DNA of 46,464 nt from a virus (IMGVR_UViG_3300037584_005362:1-46464); one strand, 5' to 3'; positions 1 to 7,198 are shown, counted from the first letter of the stretch. Notes: generated by a model not told the origin, from the letters alone. Numbers and translations: made by a program.

Positions 1-45
1 AAACATTTGTGTAAGGTAGAGTATTATACAGAGGGTGGAGTTCGG

Positions 46-237
46 ATGAATGGTGATTCACGTATTCGACTGAGGTTCAAAGGAATAGATACACCACTTA
101 AAGACTACGATTTGTGTACAAAGACAATTAATAGTCAGATATGGGATATTTTGAGGATTGGATACGATAGATACCTAAGAAGTAATAAACGAAAGAACCA
201 TCTATTGGATGTTCTTAATAAATCAAAAGGAAGATGA
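46..237 (+). CDS. Small hypothetical protein (possibly 5'-partial)
   Basis: The reading frame is open to the window edge, so the gene could begin upstream; the ATG at 46 follows a GGTGGAG stretch and is my preferred start (63 residues). The product is very basic, rich in Arg and Lys towards the C-terminus, with no motif I recognise. Its stop overlaps the start of the next small gene, indicating co-transcription. Function unknown. Confidence 0.5.
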   Translation: MNGDSRIRLRFKGIDTPLKDYDLCTKTINSQIWDILRIGYDRYLRSNKRKNHLLDVLNKSKGR

Positions 238-419
238 TGAATATAAGTAAATGGCTTAAACACTTATCATTTTGGCATAATAAGTCAGATGATGAATGTA
301 TTGAACTGGCAACAAATGAATATGGTGTAGACGCTGAACAGGCTCTAAAAAATATACTTGAACGAGATTTCTGTACAAGTATTAATAATAATGTTGTAGA
401 AGAACTATTAAACCAATAA
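234..419 (+). CDS. Small hypothetical protein
   Basis: A 61-residue product beginning at ATGATGA, overlapping the previous stop by four bases; the second ATG at 237 is an equally good start. It has an amphipathic, mixed-charge N-terminal half and a central acidic stretch. No domain is recognised. It ends eight bases before tRNA-Leu. The coupling to its neighbour suggests an early operon of small accessory proteins. Confidence 0.55.
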   Translation: MMNISKWLKHLSFWHNKSDDECIELATNEYGVDAEQALKNILERDFCTSINNNVVEELLNQ

Positions 420-426
420 TATGAAT

Positions 427-511
427 GCGGGTGTGGTGAAATTGGTAGACACGCTAGACTTAGGATCTAGTACCGCAAGGTGTGTGGGTTCGAATCCCTC
501 CACCCGCACCA
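427..511 (+). tRNA. tRNA-Leu (anticodon UAG), CCA encoded
   Basis: The acceptor stem GCGGGTG (427-433) pairs with CACCCGC (501-507), followed by discriminator A and an encoded CCA (509-511). The anticodon stem CTAGA/TCTAG closes the loop CTTAGGA, giving anticodon UAG, which reads CUA and other CUN leucine codons. There is a long variable arm (about ACCGCAAGGT) as expected for type II tRNA-Leu, and a standard T-arm with GGTTCGAATCC. The other two tRNAs in the window lack an encoded CCA. Confidence 0.95.
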
Positions 512-533
512 AGATGAATAATTCAAAAGAAAG

Positions 534-791
534 ATGAATAAAATACTATCTTATGAAGAAAAGGCCAGAGTTCTTAAAGAAAATGGTTGGGAAACTTGGT
601 ATCACTATGATAACTGGATAAAAACAGAGTGGTATACCCAAGGTAAAAAAATTGATATGATGGGAATATCAACCGACTCGGCCTATAAATCCTATCTTTA
701 TGAATCAAAATTAATAAGAAGAAAAAAAGAGGGATTAAGTAAGGATGAGAAAGCATTTCTTGATAGATTTAAACAAAACAAAGATGACTGA
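534..791 (+). CDS. Hypothetical protein, 85 residues
   Basis: Starts at ATG 534 after a purine-rich stretch (AAAGAAAG). The product is rich in Lys, Trp and Tyr in its first half and ends in a charged helix (about residues 62-85). No known domain seen. Its last codons overlap the ATG of the next gene (784), so the two are probably translated together. Function unknown. Confidence 0.6.
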   Translation: MNKILSYEEKARVLKENGWETWYHYDNWIKTEWYTQGKKIDMMGISTDSAYKSYLYESKLIRRKKEGLSKDEKAFLDRFKQNKDD

Positions 792-942
792 ATTAGAACA
801 AATTGAATTGATATTGGTCGAAGCCTCGGCCTTTGGTCTAAGACAAGAGGTTGAACGAACCGCAGATGACTATCAGAAACGGTATCCAAACGTTTCACGA
901 CTCGTAACCATAACTTGGGCATTTTCTGAATGGGTTAAATAA
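784..942 (+). CDS. Small hypothetical protein, 52 residues
   Basis: The frame is open from 745, but the ATG at 784 overlaps the preceding stop (ATGACTGA) and is the more natural coupled start, giving a 52-residue protein beginning MTELEQIEL. It is predicted to be mostly helical, with acidic N-terminal and mixed C-terminal halves. No domain is recognised. Confidence 0.6.
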   Translation: MTELEQIELILVEASAFGLRQEVERTADDYQKRYPNVSRLVTITWAFSEWVK

Positions 943-948
943 ATCACT

Positions 949-1101
949 ATGAACCAATATTGTGTTAATCACACTAAAGTTATATATGCGGACTCTAACG
1001 ATGAGGCCCGTAAAATACACGATGTCTTTTATGGGACTCCTATATACGATATCAGACTATTAGTTGTTAAGAAAAAAGTGAAAACTTTAACATTTTTTTA
1101 A
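949..1101 (+). CDS. Small hypothetical protein, 50 residues
   Basis: A short ORF running from ATG 949 to TAA 1099-1101, seven bases after the previous gene. The translation starts MNQYCVNHTKVIYADSNDEA and contains an alternating beta-strand-like pattern followed by a Lys-rich C-terminus. The position, close spacing and composition match the neighbouring small genes. Its 3' end runs into the TTAACA boxes of the next promoter, so the two elements overlap. Function unknown. Confidence 0.5.
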   Translation: MNQYCVNHTKVIYADSNDEARKIHDVFYGTPIYDIRLLVVKKKVKTLTFF

Positions 1102-1142
1102 CATTTAAAACTTGACTTTCTCAGCTTTATTTCGTATCTTAG
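1087..1142 (+). promoter_or_regulatory. Strong promoter with two phased TTAACA boxes
   Basis: TTAACA boxes at 1087 and 1098 (11 bp apart) lie upstream of a -35-like TTGACTTT (1112-1119) and a -10-like TATCTTAG (1135-1142) followed by TATTG. The spacing from the last box to the -10 is 37 bp, the same as at 2376, 8373, 9576 and 11812. Expected transcription start is about 1149, in front of the gene at 1207. Confidence 0.75.
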
Positions 1143-1206
1143 TATTGTTGTTAGGGATTTGGGGAAAGACTGAATTATTAAATCGTTAAGAAAAATTTAA
1201 AATTGT

Positions 1207-1575
1207 ATGACCGATAATCAAAAGATAATGAATCACGTTTTGGGTGTTCAATCACTTACTCCTCCAACGGTTACCAAGCCTTGGTCAAAGGAAATGTACG
1301 AATGGAACGATATGGTCGCCGAACAAATGAAGGCAGAAATTCGTATCCGAATCAACCAAGCAGAAGAGATGACTAATGTAGATGCATTAAATGAGTTGAT
1401 GGGTTTATGTGGTGGTAGTAGGTTTGGTGATGGATATACCATTGGTGAAATATGGGAAAGTTGTTTAAGGGAATTAGACCGAGTTCCAAACTATTGGTTG
1501 AATGAAGAATGGGAATATGCCGTTAGTCAAGGTATTGTTTCTGATTGTGTGAAAGTCCAATTCGTTGGATACTAA
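1207..1575 (+). CDS. Hypothetical protein, 122 residues
   Basis: First gene after the 1112-1142 promoter, with a leader of about 60 bases and no Shine-Dalgarno sequence. The product is acidic, with several Trp residues near the C-terminus (WLNEEWEYAV) and no transmembrane segment. No domain is recognised. It probably heads an operon of small genes extending to about 2323. Function unknown. Confidence 0.7.
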   Translation: MTDNQKIMNHVLGVQSLTPPTVTKPWSKEMYEWNDMVAEQMKAEIRIRINQAEEMTNVDALNELMGLCGGSRFGDGYTIGEIWESCLRELDRVPNYWLNEEWEYAVSQGIVSDCVKVQFVGY

Positions 1576-1588
1576 AAATATATTGGTT

Positions 1589-1810
1589 ATGATTAAGACA
1601 AAACAAAAGTCACTTCAAACAACAATTGAAATTGATTTGACCGGCCCACAAGGAAACGCGTTCTACATTTTAGGAGTTGCACAAAACTTGTGTAAACAAT
1701 TTGGAATAGACCACAAACCACTTATAAAAGATATGATGAGTGGTGACTATGAGCATCTTTTAGAGGTGTTTGATAATGAGTTTGGTTCGTTTGTAACAAT
1801 GTATAGATAA
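1589..1810 (+). CDS. Hypothetical protein, 73 residues
   Basis: The frame is open from a TTG at 1565 inside the previous gene, but ATG 1589 is 14 bases after the previous stop and is my preferred start. The product contains the segment IEIDLTGPQGNAFYILG, which resembles short proteins common in phage early regions, but I cannot name a family. Acidic C-terminal half. Function unknown. Confidence 0.6.
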   Translation: MIKTKQKSLQTTIEIDLTGPQGNAFYILGVAQNLCKQFGIDHKPLIKDMMSGDYEHLLEVFDNEFGSFVTMYR

Positions 1811-1842
1811 ATAAATTTTAAAATATAAAAAATATAGAAGTT

Positions 1843-2133
1843 ATGGGAGTACCGTTTAATGTTTATAATGTAATGGATAGTTGTAAAAAAATCGAAGGAT
1901 TCCATTTGATAAAAGAAATGATGGGTAGTAACATTGTTTACTCTGGTGGTTTCAAATACGCAATAGATGAAGTTATTGGTGAGTATGAGGATTGGGACGC
2001 AGGTCACGGCTTTGGGTCTTCGGATTATACATATGCTAGACAATCAATGATTGACCATATGATAAATTACTGTGGGTTATCAACACAATTGAAAACTGTA
2101 TTTAATCCATATCTATCTGTTGTCAAGTTATAA
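1843..2133 (+). CDS. Hypothetical protein, 96 residues
   Basis: Starts at ATG 1843 after an A/T-rich leader with no Shine-Dalgarno. The product has a Gly/Tyr-rich middle (GHGFGSSDYTYARQ) and no evident membrane segment or known domain. It sits in the small-gene operon downstream of the 1112-1142 promoter. Function unknown. Confidence 0.65.
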   Translation: MGVPFNVYNVMDSCKKIEGFHLIKEMMGSNIVYSGGFKYAIDEVIGEYEDWDAGHGFGSSDYTYARQSMIDHMINYCGLSTQLKTVFNPYLSVVKL

Positions 2134-2143
2134 AATCAAACCT

Positions 2144-2323
2144 ATGTTCAAGAAAATAAAAAGCAAATTGTTAACTCGTTGGTTTACTGAATGGGTTGAG
2201 GGTGAGTTCGACTTAGAAACTTTAGAAATCGCAAAGTCTATGATTGTCGAAAAGGAGTTGGAAATCAAACGATTAATAGATGTCTCTAATAGAGTAGAAA
2301 TAAAAGGATTTAGAGCAGGTTGA
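2144..2323 (+). CDS. Small hypothetical protein, 59 residues
   Basis: The frame is open from 2120 inside the previous gene; ATG 2144 lies just after that gene's stop and is the likely start (MFKKIKSKLLTRWF). The N-terminus is strongly basic and the rest forms an amphipathic helix with alternating Glu and Lys. No recognised domain. It is the last gene before the next promoter. Confidence 0.6.
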   Translation: MFKKIKSKLLTRWFTEWVEGEFDLETLEIAKSMIVEKELEIKRLIDVSNRVEIKGFRAG

Positions 2324-2338
2324 AATTTTCTTAAAATT

Positions 2339-2383
2339 TTAACAGTACACACTTCTTTTTCTCACATTTTTTTTGTATATTAC
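2339..2383 (+). promoter_or_regulatory. Promoter with TTAACA box
   Basis: A TTAACA box at 2339-2344 lies exactly 37 bp upstream of TATATTAC (2376-2383), as in the stronger promoters of this window. The -35 region at 2353 is a poor match (TTCTTTTT), so the promoter may depend on the box. The TTTGTATATTA core is shared with promoters at 8373, 18560 and 37261. Confidence 0.55.
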
Positions 2384-2447
2384 ATATGTAAGAGTTGGGA
2401 TGGTGAGGGTTGGTCTAAATAACTTAAAAAAAGTAAAGAACAAAAGT

Positions 2448-2648
2448 ATGAAAGAGATTTTTGAAGTTAAAGTACAAATTGTAGATAGAGGTATTACATT
2501 TCCATTGCAGTCTACTATTGAGGTTCATAAACCAATTAATGAAAATGTACAAAAATTCTTGAATGATAATGCCCATGCAATGGATTTATCACCAATGTTT
2601 GAATTTCAAATATTACGTCAAAAATCCGTAGGATTTGGAACAGTATAA
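2448..2648 (+). CDS. Hypothetical protein, 66 residues
   Basis: The open frame begins at a TTG at 2373, but this falls within the promoter -10 region, so translation should start downstream. ATG 2448 (MKEIFEVKVQIVDRG) gives a compact product with an N-terminal alternating strand pattern; ATG 2400 is a less likely alternative. No known domain. Followed by about 120 bases without a gene that may hold a structured RNA. Confidence 0.6.
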   Translation: MKEIFEVKVQIVDRGITFPLQSTIEVHKPINENVQKFLNDNAHAMDLSPMFEFQILRQKSVGFGTV

Positions 2649-2665
2649 AAATAATTATAAAAACT

Positions 2666-2751
2666 TAGGTAGGGAACAACTAAGGTTAAAAGGGAAGGTT
2701 CAGAGCGTTCGCGATGTTAAACATCTAATACCAAGAGTATATCTCTACCTA
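2666..2751 (+). ncRNA. Possible structured RNA element in the leader of gene 2769
   Basis: In a 120-base gap (2649-2768) a 10-bp stem TAGGTAGGGA (2666-2675) / TCTCTACCTA (2742-2751), with one G-U pair, encloses about 66 bases containing a second hairpin GATGT-TAA-ACATC (2713-2725). The interior is purine-rich and more GC-rich than other gaps. I do not recognise a riboswitch or ribozyme core. It could be a cis-regulatory leader or a free small RNA. Confidence 0.35.
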
Positions 2752-2768
2752 TATTTAAAACTTAAACA

Positions 2769-2975
2769 ATGAACGAACAATCATGGTATAGTGAAAAGGA
2801 CACTAACAGAGTTATAGATTCCTTACTTGACAAACAAGAAATTTTACATGGAAAACTTTCCAATAATAACACAAAGATAGAGGATTTAAAAAAAGAACTA
2901 AAGGATTTAAATTTTGTTCTTACCACTATGATGTTTTTAAATACGGTGTTTTTATTGATAATCGCATTTTCTTAA
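2769..2975 (+). CDS. Small tail-anchored coiled-coil membrane protein
   Basis: The 68-residue product has a helical coiled-coil-like segment (about residues 10-47, Lys/Glu/Leu-rich) followed by a single hydrophobic C-terminal segment (about 49-67, LTTMMFLNTVFLLIIAF). This tail-anchor layout occurs in small phage membrane proteins, including some lysis-related ones, but nothing specific identifies its role. It lies behind the putative structured RNA and ten bases before tRNA-Lys. Confidence 0.6.
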   Translation: MNEQSWYSEKDTNRVIDSLLDKQEILHGKLSNNNTKIEDLKKELKDLNFVLTTMMFLNTVFLLIIAFS

Positions 2976-2984
2976 CATATAATC

Positions 2985-3058
2985 GTCTTTGTAGCTCAGT
3001 TGGTTAGAGCATCTGACTTTTAATCAGAGGGTCATAGGTTCGAATCCTATCAAGGACA
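2985..3058 (+). tRNA. tRNA-Lys (anticodon UUU)
   Basis: Acceptor strands GTCTTTG (2985-2991) and CAAGGAC (3051-3057) pair with one G-U, with discriminator A at 3058 and no encoded CCA. The D-arm is GCTCAGTTGGTTAGAGC. The anticodon stem TCTGA/TCAGA closes loop CTTTTAA, giving anticodon UUU. The T-arm is ATAGG-TTCGAAT-CCTAT. Lysine AAA codons are very common in this AT-rich phage. Confidence 0.95.
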
Positions 3059-3092
3059 CAAATAATTTTTTAACCATTAATATAGATGCTAT

Positions 3093-3551
3093 ATGCAAAC
3101 AACATTAGATTTTCCTAAAAGGATTAAGTTTATTAATAAGTCGGATAATGAAGACCCACAGTTCCAAACAGAGGGTTCCGCTGGATTTGATTTTAGAGCA
3201 AACATTGAAACACCAATTATGTTGGAGTCGGGTGAGTTTAAGGTGATTCCTACAGGTTTATATTTTGAATTACCCAACGATGTAGAGTTACAAGTTAGAC
3301 CACGAAGTGGATTGGCGGCTAAACATGGTGTTACTGTTCTTAATTCACCTGGTACTATTGATTCTGATTATCGTGGGGAGGTTGGTATTATACTAATTAA
3401 CCATTCTAAATATGGATATAAGGTAAATCCTGGTGAAAGGATTGCTCAAGGAGTATTTAGTGAGGTATCATCTGTTGAGTTCAAAAAAACAACTGTTTTA
3501 TCGGAAACTACACGAGGTGGTGGTGGGTTTGGTTCTACAGGTAAGAAATAA
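3093..3551 (+). CDS. dut: dUTPase (trimeric, all-beta type)
   Basis: Deoxyuridine 5'-triphosphate nucleotidohydrolase: hydrolyses dUTP to dUMP and PPi, keeping uracil out of phage DNA and feeding dTMP synthesis. All five family motifs are visible: AGFDFRA (30-36), RPRSGLA (69-75), GTIDSDYRG (87-95) with the catalytic Asp at 90, PGERIAQ (113-119), and the C-terminal GGGGFGSTG that closes over the nucleotide. Length 152 matches cellular enzymes. It stands alone between tRNA-Lys and a promoter-like region, so it may be transcribed with the upstream genes. Confidence 0.95.
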   Translation: MQTTLDFPKRIKFINKSDNEDPQFQTEGSAGFDFRANIETPIMLESGEFKVIPTGLYFELPNDVELQVRPRSGLAAKHGVTVLNSPGTIDSDYRGEVGIILINHSKYGYKVNPGERIAQGVFSEVSSVEFKKTTVLSETTRGGGGFGSTGKK

Positions 3552-3594
3552 ATCCAATTAAACAAATAGTATTCTGTTTTTTTTGACAAAATAC

Positions 3595-3627
3595 TTGTAT
3601 TGTTTACAAAAATTTTTTATATTTATT
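3595..3627 (+). promoter_or_regulatory. Candidate promoter / ATATTTAT late-type element
   Basis: ATATTTATT (3619-3627) lies 43 bases upstream of the ATG at 3662. TTGT at 3595 lies 23 bp upstream of TATATTTA (3618), the spacing seen in the other promoters here, so it may be either a host-type promoter or a late element. No TTAACA box is present. Confidence 0.4.
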
Positions 3628-3661
3628 CTAAATTTAAATCTGTTCAAACATAGGACAACAT

Positions 3662-4048
3662 ATGAAACAAGTATTCACATTTTTACTACTACTAATGGCA
3701 TTTACATCAATCGGCCAAGGTAAATTAACATTTGTTAAGAGTATACAACCGAAAAATGCTACATCTATCACAGCATCTACCGATTATAGCACTGAAATCA
3801 TACCATATGATGGTGATTTTATAAGATTGGTGGTTTCTATTGAAACAAATACCAATGAAAGTATATTAAGACAACTATTTAAGGTAGGTAGGTACAATAT
3901 TTCGGTGATTGATGGTGTAATTACCTTTGATAATCTAAAAAAGGATATATATATCAAGGGTGAAAAACTTTTGGAAGATATTTTACTAAAAATACAAGTC
4001 CCAATTGGAACAGAACTACAAATTGGAGTAAATAAATTAATTAACTAA
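3662..4048 (+). CDS. Secreted or periplasmic protein of unknown function
   Basis: The 128-residue product starts with a clear signal peptide (MKQVFTFLLLLMAFTSIGQG), with likely cleavage after about residue 19; the sequence near the cleavage site resembles signal peptides of Bacteroidetes proteins. The mature part is beta-rich with no Cys. It is ten bases upstream of the membrane-anchored glucosaminidase, so the pair may act together at the cell envelope, for example in lysis or in modifying the surface. No family is recognised. Confidence 0.6.
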   Translation: MKQVFTFLLLLMAFTSIGQGKLTFVKSIQPKNATSITASTDYSTEIIPYDGDFIRLVVSIETNTNESILRQLFKVGRYNISVIDGVITFDNLKKDIYIKGEKLLEDILLKIQVPIGTELQIGVNKLIN

Positions 4049-4058
4049 CACAATTATC

Positions 4059-4913
4059 ATGCATATTTTAAAATTTATAGCTAATTTTTTTCAAAAAAAC
4101 GTACAGTTTACAATTTTTTTATTACTTTTAACCGTATCTATCATATTTGCGGTGTTTGTACATCCACAAGAGACTGAAATAACTCCAAAACCAGTCGAAC
4201 CCGAGATTTATATCACTGATTGCGACACTCAATCGGTTTATGCAGGTAGATTTGATGAAAAACCTGTAGTTAAAAAGAGTAAATCTAAATATTTACGTAA
4301 TGGTGCACCAAGATATAGAACTTGGGTAACTGAAGATGAGTGGCGAGGTAGACATTGTAAGACATCTAAACAACGTAAAGAGTTTCGTAAGTGGAAACAT
4401 CACCAAATAGATAGTTTTATTGAATATATGTCATTCGCCGCAGTCGTTGAATCTAAGGTATTTCCAGATATCCCACCAGAACTTATCGTTGCTCAATCAA
4501 TTTTAGAGTCAAATTTCGGTAAATCAAGACTCGCATCCGATGCAAACAACTTTTTTGGCCATAAATACAATGGTAGTAACAAACATTTGTTCGTTGTTGC
4601 CGCTGATGATAGTCCTTATGACCGATTTACGAAGTACCGTTCACTCTGGTTCTCACTTCGCGGACATAGTACACTACTAATGAGACGTTATAGAAAGAGA
4701 ATTAAAGGTGAACCGACCCTAACCAAGTGGTTATATGCACTATGTGGTGGTATAACTGTTGAACAAAGTAAAAGATGGAGGGCTAGAGGTAACTCAGTTT
4801 ATGCTACATCGTGTATGACTGAGGTATGTTACTCTCAAAAACTAAGAAGTATTATAAATATTTATTCACTAACAGAACGTTGTTCTAAATTTACAAAATT
4901 AGGAAGTGTATGA
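4059..4913 (+). CDS. Membrane-anchored GH73-type endo-beta-N-acetylglucosaminidase
   Basis: Predicted peptidoglycan hydrolase that cleaves N-acetylglucosaminyl bonds in the glycan strand. A single N-terminal membrane segment (about residues 16-34) is followed by a basic linker and a glucosaminidase (FlgJ/LytD-like) domain from about residue 115. The family signature PPELIVAQSILESNFGKS (139-156) contains the expected catalytic Glu at 150, followed by NNFFGHK. A linker of about 80 residues would place the enzyme in the periplasm. A lysis role fits best; trimming the wall for DNA entry or export is an alternative. It overlaps the next gene by ATGA. Confidence 0.85.
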   Translation: MHILKFIANFFQKNVQFTIFLLLLTVSIIFAVFVHPQETEITPKPVEPEIYITDCDTQSVYAGRFDEKPVVKKSKSKYLRNGAPRYRTWVTEDEWRGRHCKTSKQRKEFRKWKHHQIDSFIEYMSFAAVVESKVFPDIPPELIVAQSILESNFGKSRLASDANNFFGHKYNGSNKHLFVVAADDSPYDRFTKYRSLWFSLRGHSTLLMRRYRKRIKGEPTLTKWLYALCGGITVEQSKRWRARGNSVYATSCMTEVCYSQKLRSIINIYSLTERCSKFTKLGSV

Positions 4914-5743
4914 AACAAACACAAACTTATCACGAAATCACTCAAAAATTGAGGGATTTTTTTTTATCTAAGGGATTCATAGAAGTTCCATCACAAAGTA
5001 GAAAATCAATTTTAGCGGCATGTGAAAACCCACATTCAGTTGCAACATTTACATATGATGGTGTAGTATGGCCATTACCACAAACAGGTCAGATGTGGTT
5101 AGAATACGAACTACTTAAAAATCCAGATTGGAAAGGATGTTTCTGTGTATCGACATCTTACAGAAACGAAAAAGACCCAATTCCTGGTCGTCACGAAAAG
5201 ATTTTTCCAATGTTTGAATTTGAATCCAAAGGTAACTTTGATGATTTAAGAAAACTTAACATTGAATTAGCAGAGTACTTAGGGTTTGATACACCAGTAC
5301 AAATTGATTACGATAAAACTTGTGATGAATACGGTGGTGTTGAGATTCTTGAAGATGAACACGAATCAAAAATGTGGAAAGAACTTGGTCATTCAATATC
5401 ATTAGAAACATTCCCAATCAGAACATCACCATTTTGGAATATGAAGTATATAGGTGATGGTAAATTTAACAAATGTGATATTATTCTATTTGGACAAGAA
5501 ACATTTGGAACAGCAGAACGTAGTTGTAGTGCTGAAGAGATGAGAAACTTTTTCTATTCTATTATGGATGGTACTTATTGTGAGAAACTATTTGAATTGT
5601 TTGGTAAAGAAAGAGTAGAGGCAGAGTTAGAAGAGTTCCTATCATATGATTTCTTCCCACGATTTGGTGGTGGTATAGGTCTAACAAGATTAGGAAGAGC
5701 ATGGGAAATGTTAAAGGAAGAAAAACAACCTGAATTGGTGTAA
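4910..5743 (+). CDS. AsnRS-like class II aminoacyl-tRNA synthetase catalytic core
   Basis: The product has the catalytic signatures of class IIb (Asp/Asn/Lys) synthetases but no N-terminal OB-fold anticodon-binding domain. Motif 2 is YRNEKDPIPGRHEKIFPMFE (84-103), with R85 and E87 and a GRHE segment. Motif 3 is GGGIGLTRLGRAW (253-265) with R260. LPQTGQMWLE (56-65) resembles the amino-acid pocket segment of AsnRS. At 277 residues it is close in size to the archaeal AsnRS-related asparagine synthetases and other stand-alone paralogues, so it may make an amide or activate an amino acid rather than charge tRNA. ATGA coupling to the GH73 gene. Function is inferred only from the fold. Confidence 0.75.
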   Translation: MKQTQTYHEITQKLRDFFLSKGFIEVPSQSRKSILAACENPHSVATFTYDGVVWPLPQTGQMWLEYELLKNPDWKGCFCVSTSYRNEKDPIPGRHEKIFPMFEFESKGNFDDLRKLNIELAEYLGFDTPVQIDYDKTCDEYGGVEILEDEHESKMWKELGHSISLETFPIRTSPFWNMKYIGDGKFNKCDIILFGQETFGTAERSCSAEEMRNFFYSIMDGTYCEKLFELFGKERVEAELEEFLSYDFFPRFGGGIGLTRLGRAWEMLKEEKQPELV

Positions 5744-5756
5744 ATGATGTATATTA

Positions 5757-5790
5757 AAATCAGTATCATGTAATGTGGTACTGATTTTTT
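5757..5790 (+). terminator. Intrinsic terminator after the synthetase-like gene
   Basis: AAAATCAGTATCA (5757-5769 approximately) pairs with TGGTACTGATTTT (5776-5788) with one G-U pair, closing a short loop and ending in a run of T. It falls between stop 5743 and the ATG at 5809. Confidence 0.75.
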
Positions 5791-5808
5791 CACTTAAATA
5801 AATTAGTT

Positions 5809-6258
5809 ATGGGATACAATAAATTCAGATGGTGGACAAATGGTAGACATAAAAAAGTATTACCTGCATCAGAACCACTATTACTTAGAATCAAAAATGG
5901 TGATTTTGAATATTCACCATACTTTAAAGAGGGTTATGATAATTTAAAGTTAGCAAAAGATATCTATGATGAAACTCTAAAAACATCAAATGCTGTAAAT
6001 AGACGTAGAGAGGCATTTGATGCCAGTAAAATGAAACGAGTTAAATATTTAAGGTTGATGGAAGAGGCTGATTTTCACGAAACCAAACGACTGGTATTAC
6101 TACGTAAGGCTCTAACAAAAGAATTTGGTAAAGACTATTGGGATGAGGCTATGAAACGTCAGAGGGGTAAAGGAACGACTGAGGATTTGTATTGGTGGTA
6201 TAAGAAAAAAAGTAAGATGGGTACTACACCATCTGAGATTAAATTACAATTAAGATAA
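5809..6258 (+). CDS. Basic hypothetical protein, 149 residues
   Basis: Starts at ATG 5809 after the terminator, with leader AAATTAGTT and no Shine-Dalgarno. The protein is rich in Lys, Arg, Tyr and Trp and strongly basic, with a helical middle (about 45-125) and a motif-like YWWYKKKSKM near the C-terminus. These features would suit a nucleic-acid-associated or structural role, but there is no recognisable domain. Four bases separate it from the next gene. Confidence 0.6.
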   Translation: MGYNKFRWWTNGRHKKVLPASEPLLLRIKNGDFEYSPYFKEGYDNLKLAKDIYDETLKTSNAVNRRREAFDASKMKRVKYLRLMEEADFHETKRLVLLRKALTKEFGKDYWDEAMKRQRGKGTTEDLYWWYKKKSKMGTTPSEIKLQLR

Positions 6259-6261
6259 ATT

Positions 6262-6498
6262 ATGGATACAAACAAATTAAACGAATTATCAGACGAAGAG
6301 TTGTTTGAGATGTTAGATAAACGGTCAAACGAATTACGTAAATCTACAATACCTTTAACTGCACATAAAGCTAAACGGTATGCCGCCATATCAACTTTGA
6401 TGAATGGTGGTGAACTTAGTGATGAGATAATTGATAAGGCACAAGACATCGGAAAGGATAATGAAAGGGAATTGTTTAAAAAGATAGATGGGTGTTAA
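6262..6498 (+). CDS. Small acidic helical protein, 78 residues
   Basis: Follows the basic 149-residue protein by three bases and is presumably co-transcribed. The N-terminal half is acidic and Leu-rich (LSDEELFEMLDKRSNELRK), predicted all-helical. The opposite charge of the two neighbours might reflect a complex, though this is only an inference. No known domain. Confidence 0.6.
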   Translation: MDTNKLNELSDEELFEMLDKRSNELRKSTIPLTAHKAKRYAAISTLMNGGELSDEIIDKAQDIGKDNERELFKKIDGC

Positions 6499-6515
6499 AT
6501 AAACATAACGGAAAC

Positions 6516-6574
6516 TTAACTTATGGTTAACACTAAATCGTGATTCATTAAAAATATTTTTATATTTAGTATTG
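6516..6574 (+). promoter_or_regulatory. Promoter with phased TTAAC boxes upstream of the outer-membrane/PiT pair
   Basis: TTAACT (6516) and TTAACA (6527) are 11 bp apart. A weak -35-like GTGATTCA (6540) and TATTTAG in the context ATATTTAGTATTG (6562-6574) follow; the last nine bases TTAGTATTG are identical to the strong promoters at 1112, 9553 and 11789. The box to -10 distance is 35 bp, two shorter than elsewhere. Confidence 0.6.
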
Positions 6575-6601
6575 AATTAAAAGTTTATAAAAATAAACGT
6601 T

Positions 6602-7198
6602 ATGATAAAATGTATATTACTAATATTTTTTCCGATAATTCTACTTGGTCAAGAGTTTCAAAGTTGGAATACATTTAACATTAAAGGAAAACTTGGTGAT
6701 AAATGGGAATTGGCAGCAGAGCCTGAGTTACGATATTCACTTGATGATATAGAGTATTTTCACTTTGATATTGGTGTTGTTTATAAAGTAATTGATAAGC
6801 TAAAAGTTGGTTTATACTATAGAGAAATCTTTGAAAACAAATCTAATATGAGAGTACATGAAATGAGGCCTCACATTGATGTATTCTATAAATTTAACAA
6901 GTTTTTTAAGATAAGAGTCAGAAACGAATATCAGATAAAACAAATATCTGACAATGTTTGGCGTATACGATTTAGACCTACATTTACATACAAGATACAT
7001 GAACTATTCCAACCATACATCCAAACTGAACCCTTTTTTACGGTAAACGGATTTATTAGAAACCGATTAAACATAGGTATTGGTTTAGTACATAAAAAAA
7101 TGTGGTTCAAACCTGGATATCAACTTCAAACAGATTTAAAAAATGGTAATGTATCACAAATACATACCTTATGGATTAATATAGGAATTAAATTATGA
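6602..7198 (+). CDS. DUF2490-like outer-membrane beta-barrel protein
   Basis: The 198-residue product has a signal peptide (about residues 1-17, ending LLGQ) followed by alternating amphipathic strands with aromatic girdles (for example YYREIFENK, FRPTFTYKI, and a terminal HTLWINIGIKL strand typical of outer-membrane barrels). The pattern matches the DUF2490 family, which I associate with Bacteroidetes and Proteobacteria. It is coupled by ATGA to the phosphate transporter gene, suggesting that it serves as an outer-membrane channel or partner for phosphate entry. That role is inferred from context. It is driven by the promoter at 6516-6574. Confidence 0.7.
   Translation: MIKCILLIFFPIILLGQEFQSWNTFNIKGKLGDKWELAAEPELRYSLDDIEYFHFDIGVVYKVIDKLKVGLYYREIFENKSNMRVHEMRPHIDVFYKFNKFFKIRVRNEYQIKQISDNVWRIRFRPTFTYKIHELFQPYIQTEPFFTVNGFIRNRLNIGIGLVHKKMWFKPGYQLQTDLKNGNVSQIHTLWINIGIKL

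Noticed and set aside
2373-2447. Extended N-terminus of the gene at 2448 starting at TTG
   Set aside because: The extension covers the promoter -10 element; a transcript from that promoter could not include it.
2666-2751. Glutamine-type, preQ1 or purine riboswitch, or a small ribozyme
   Set aside because: None of the conserved core sequences that I know for these classes is present, so it is listed only as a possible structured RNA.
3583-3590. TTGACAAA as a -35 box
   Set aside because: No -10-like sequence occurs at the 22-23 bp offset seen elsewhere; the TTGT at 3595 fits the spacing better.
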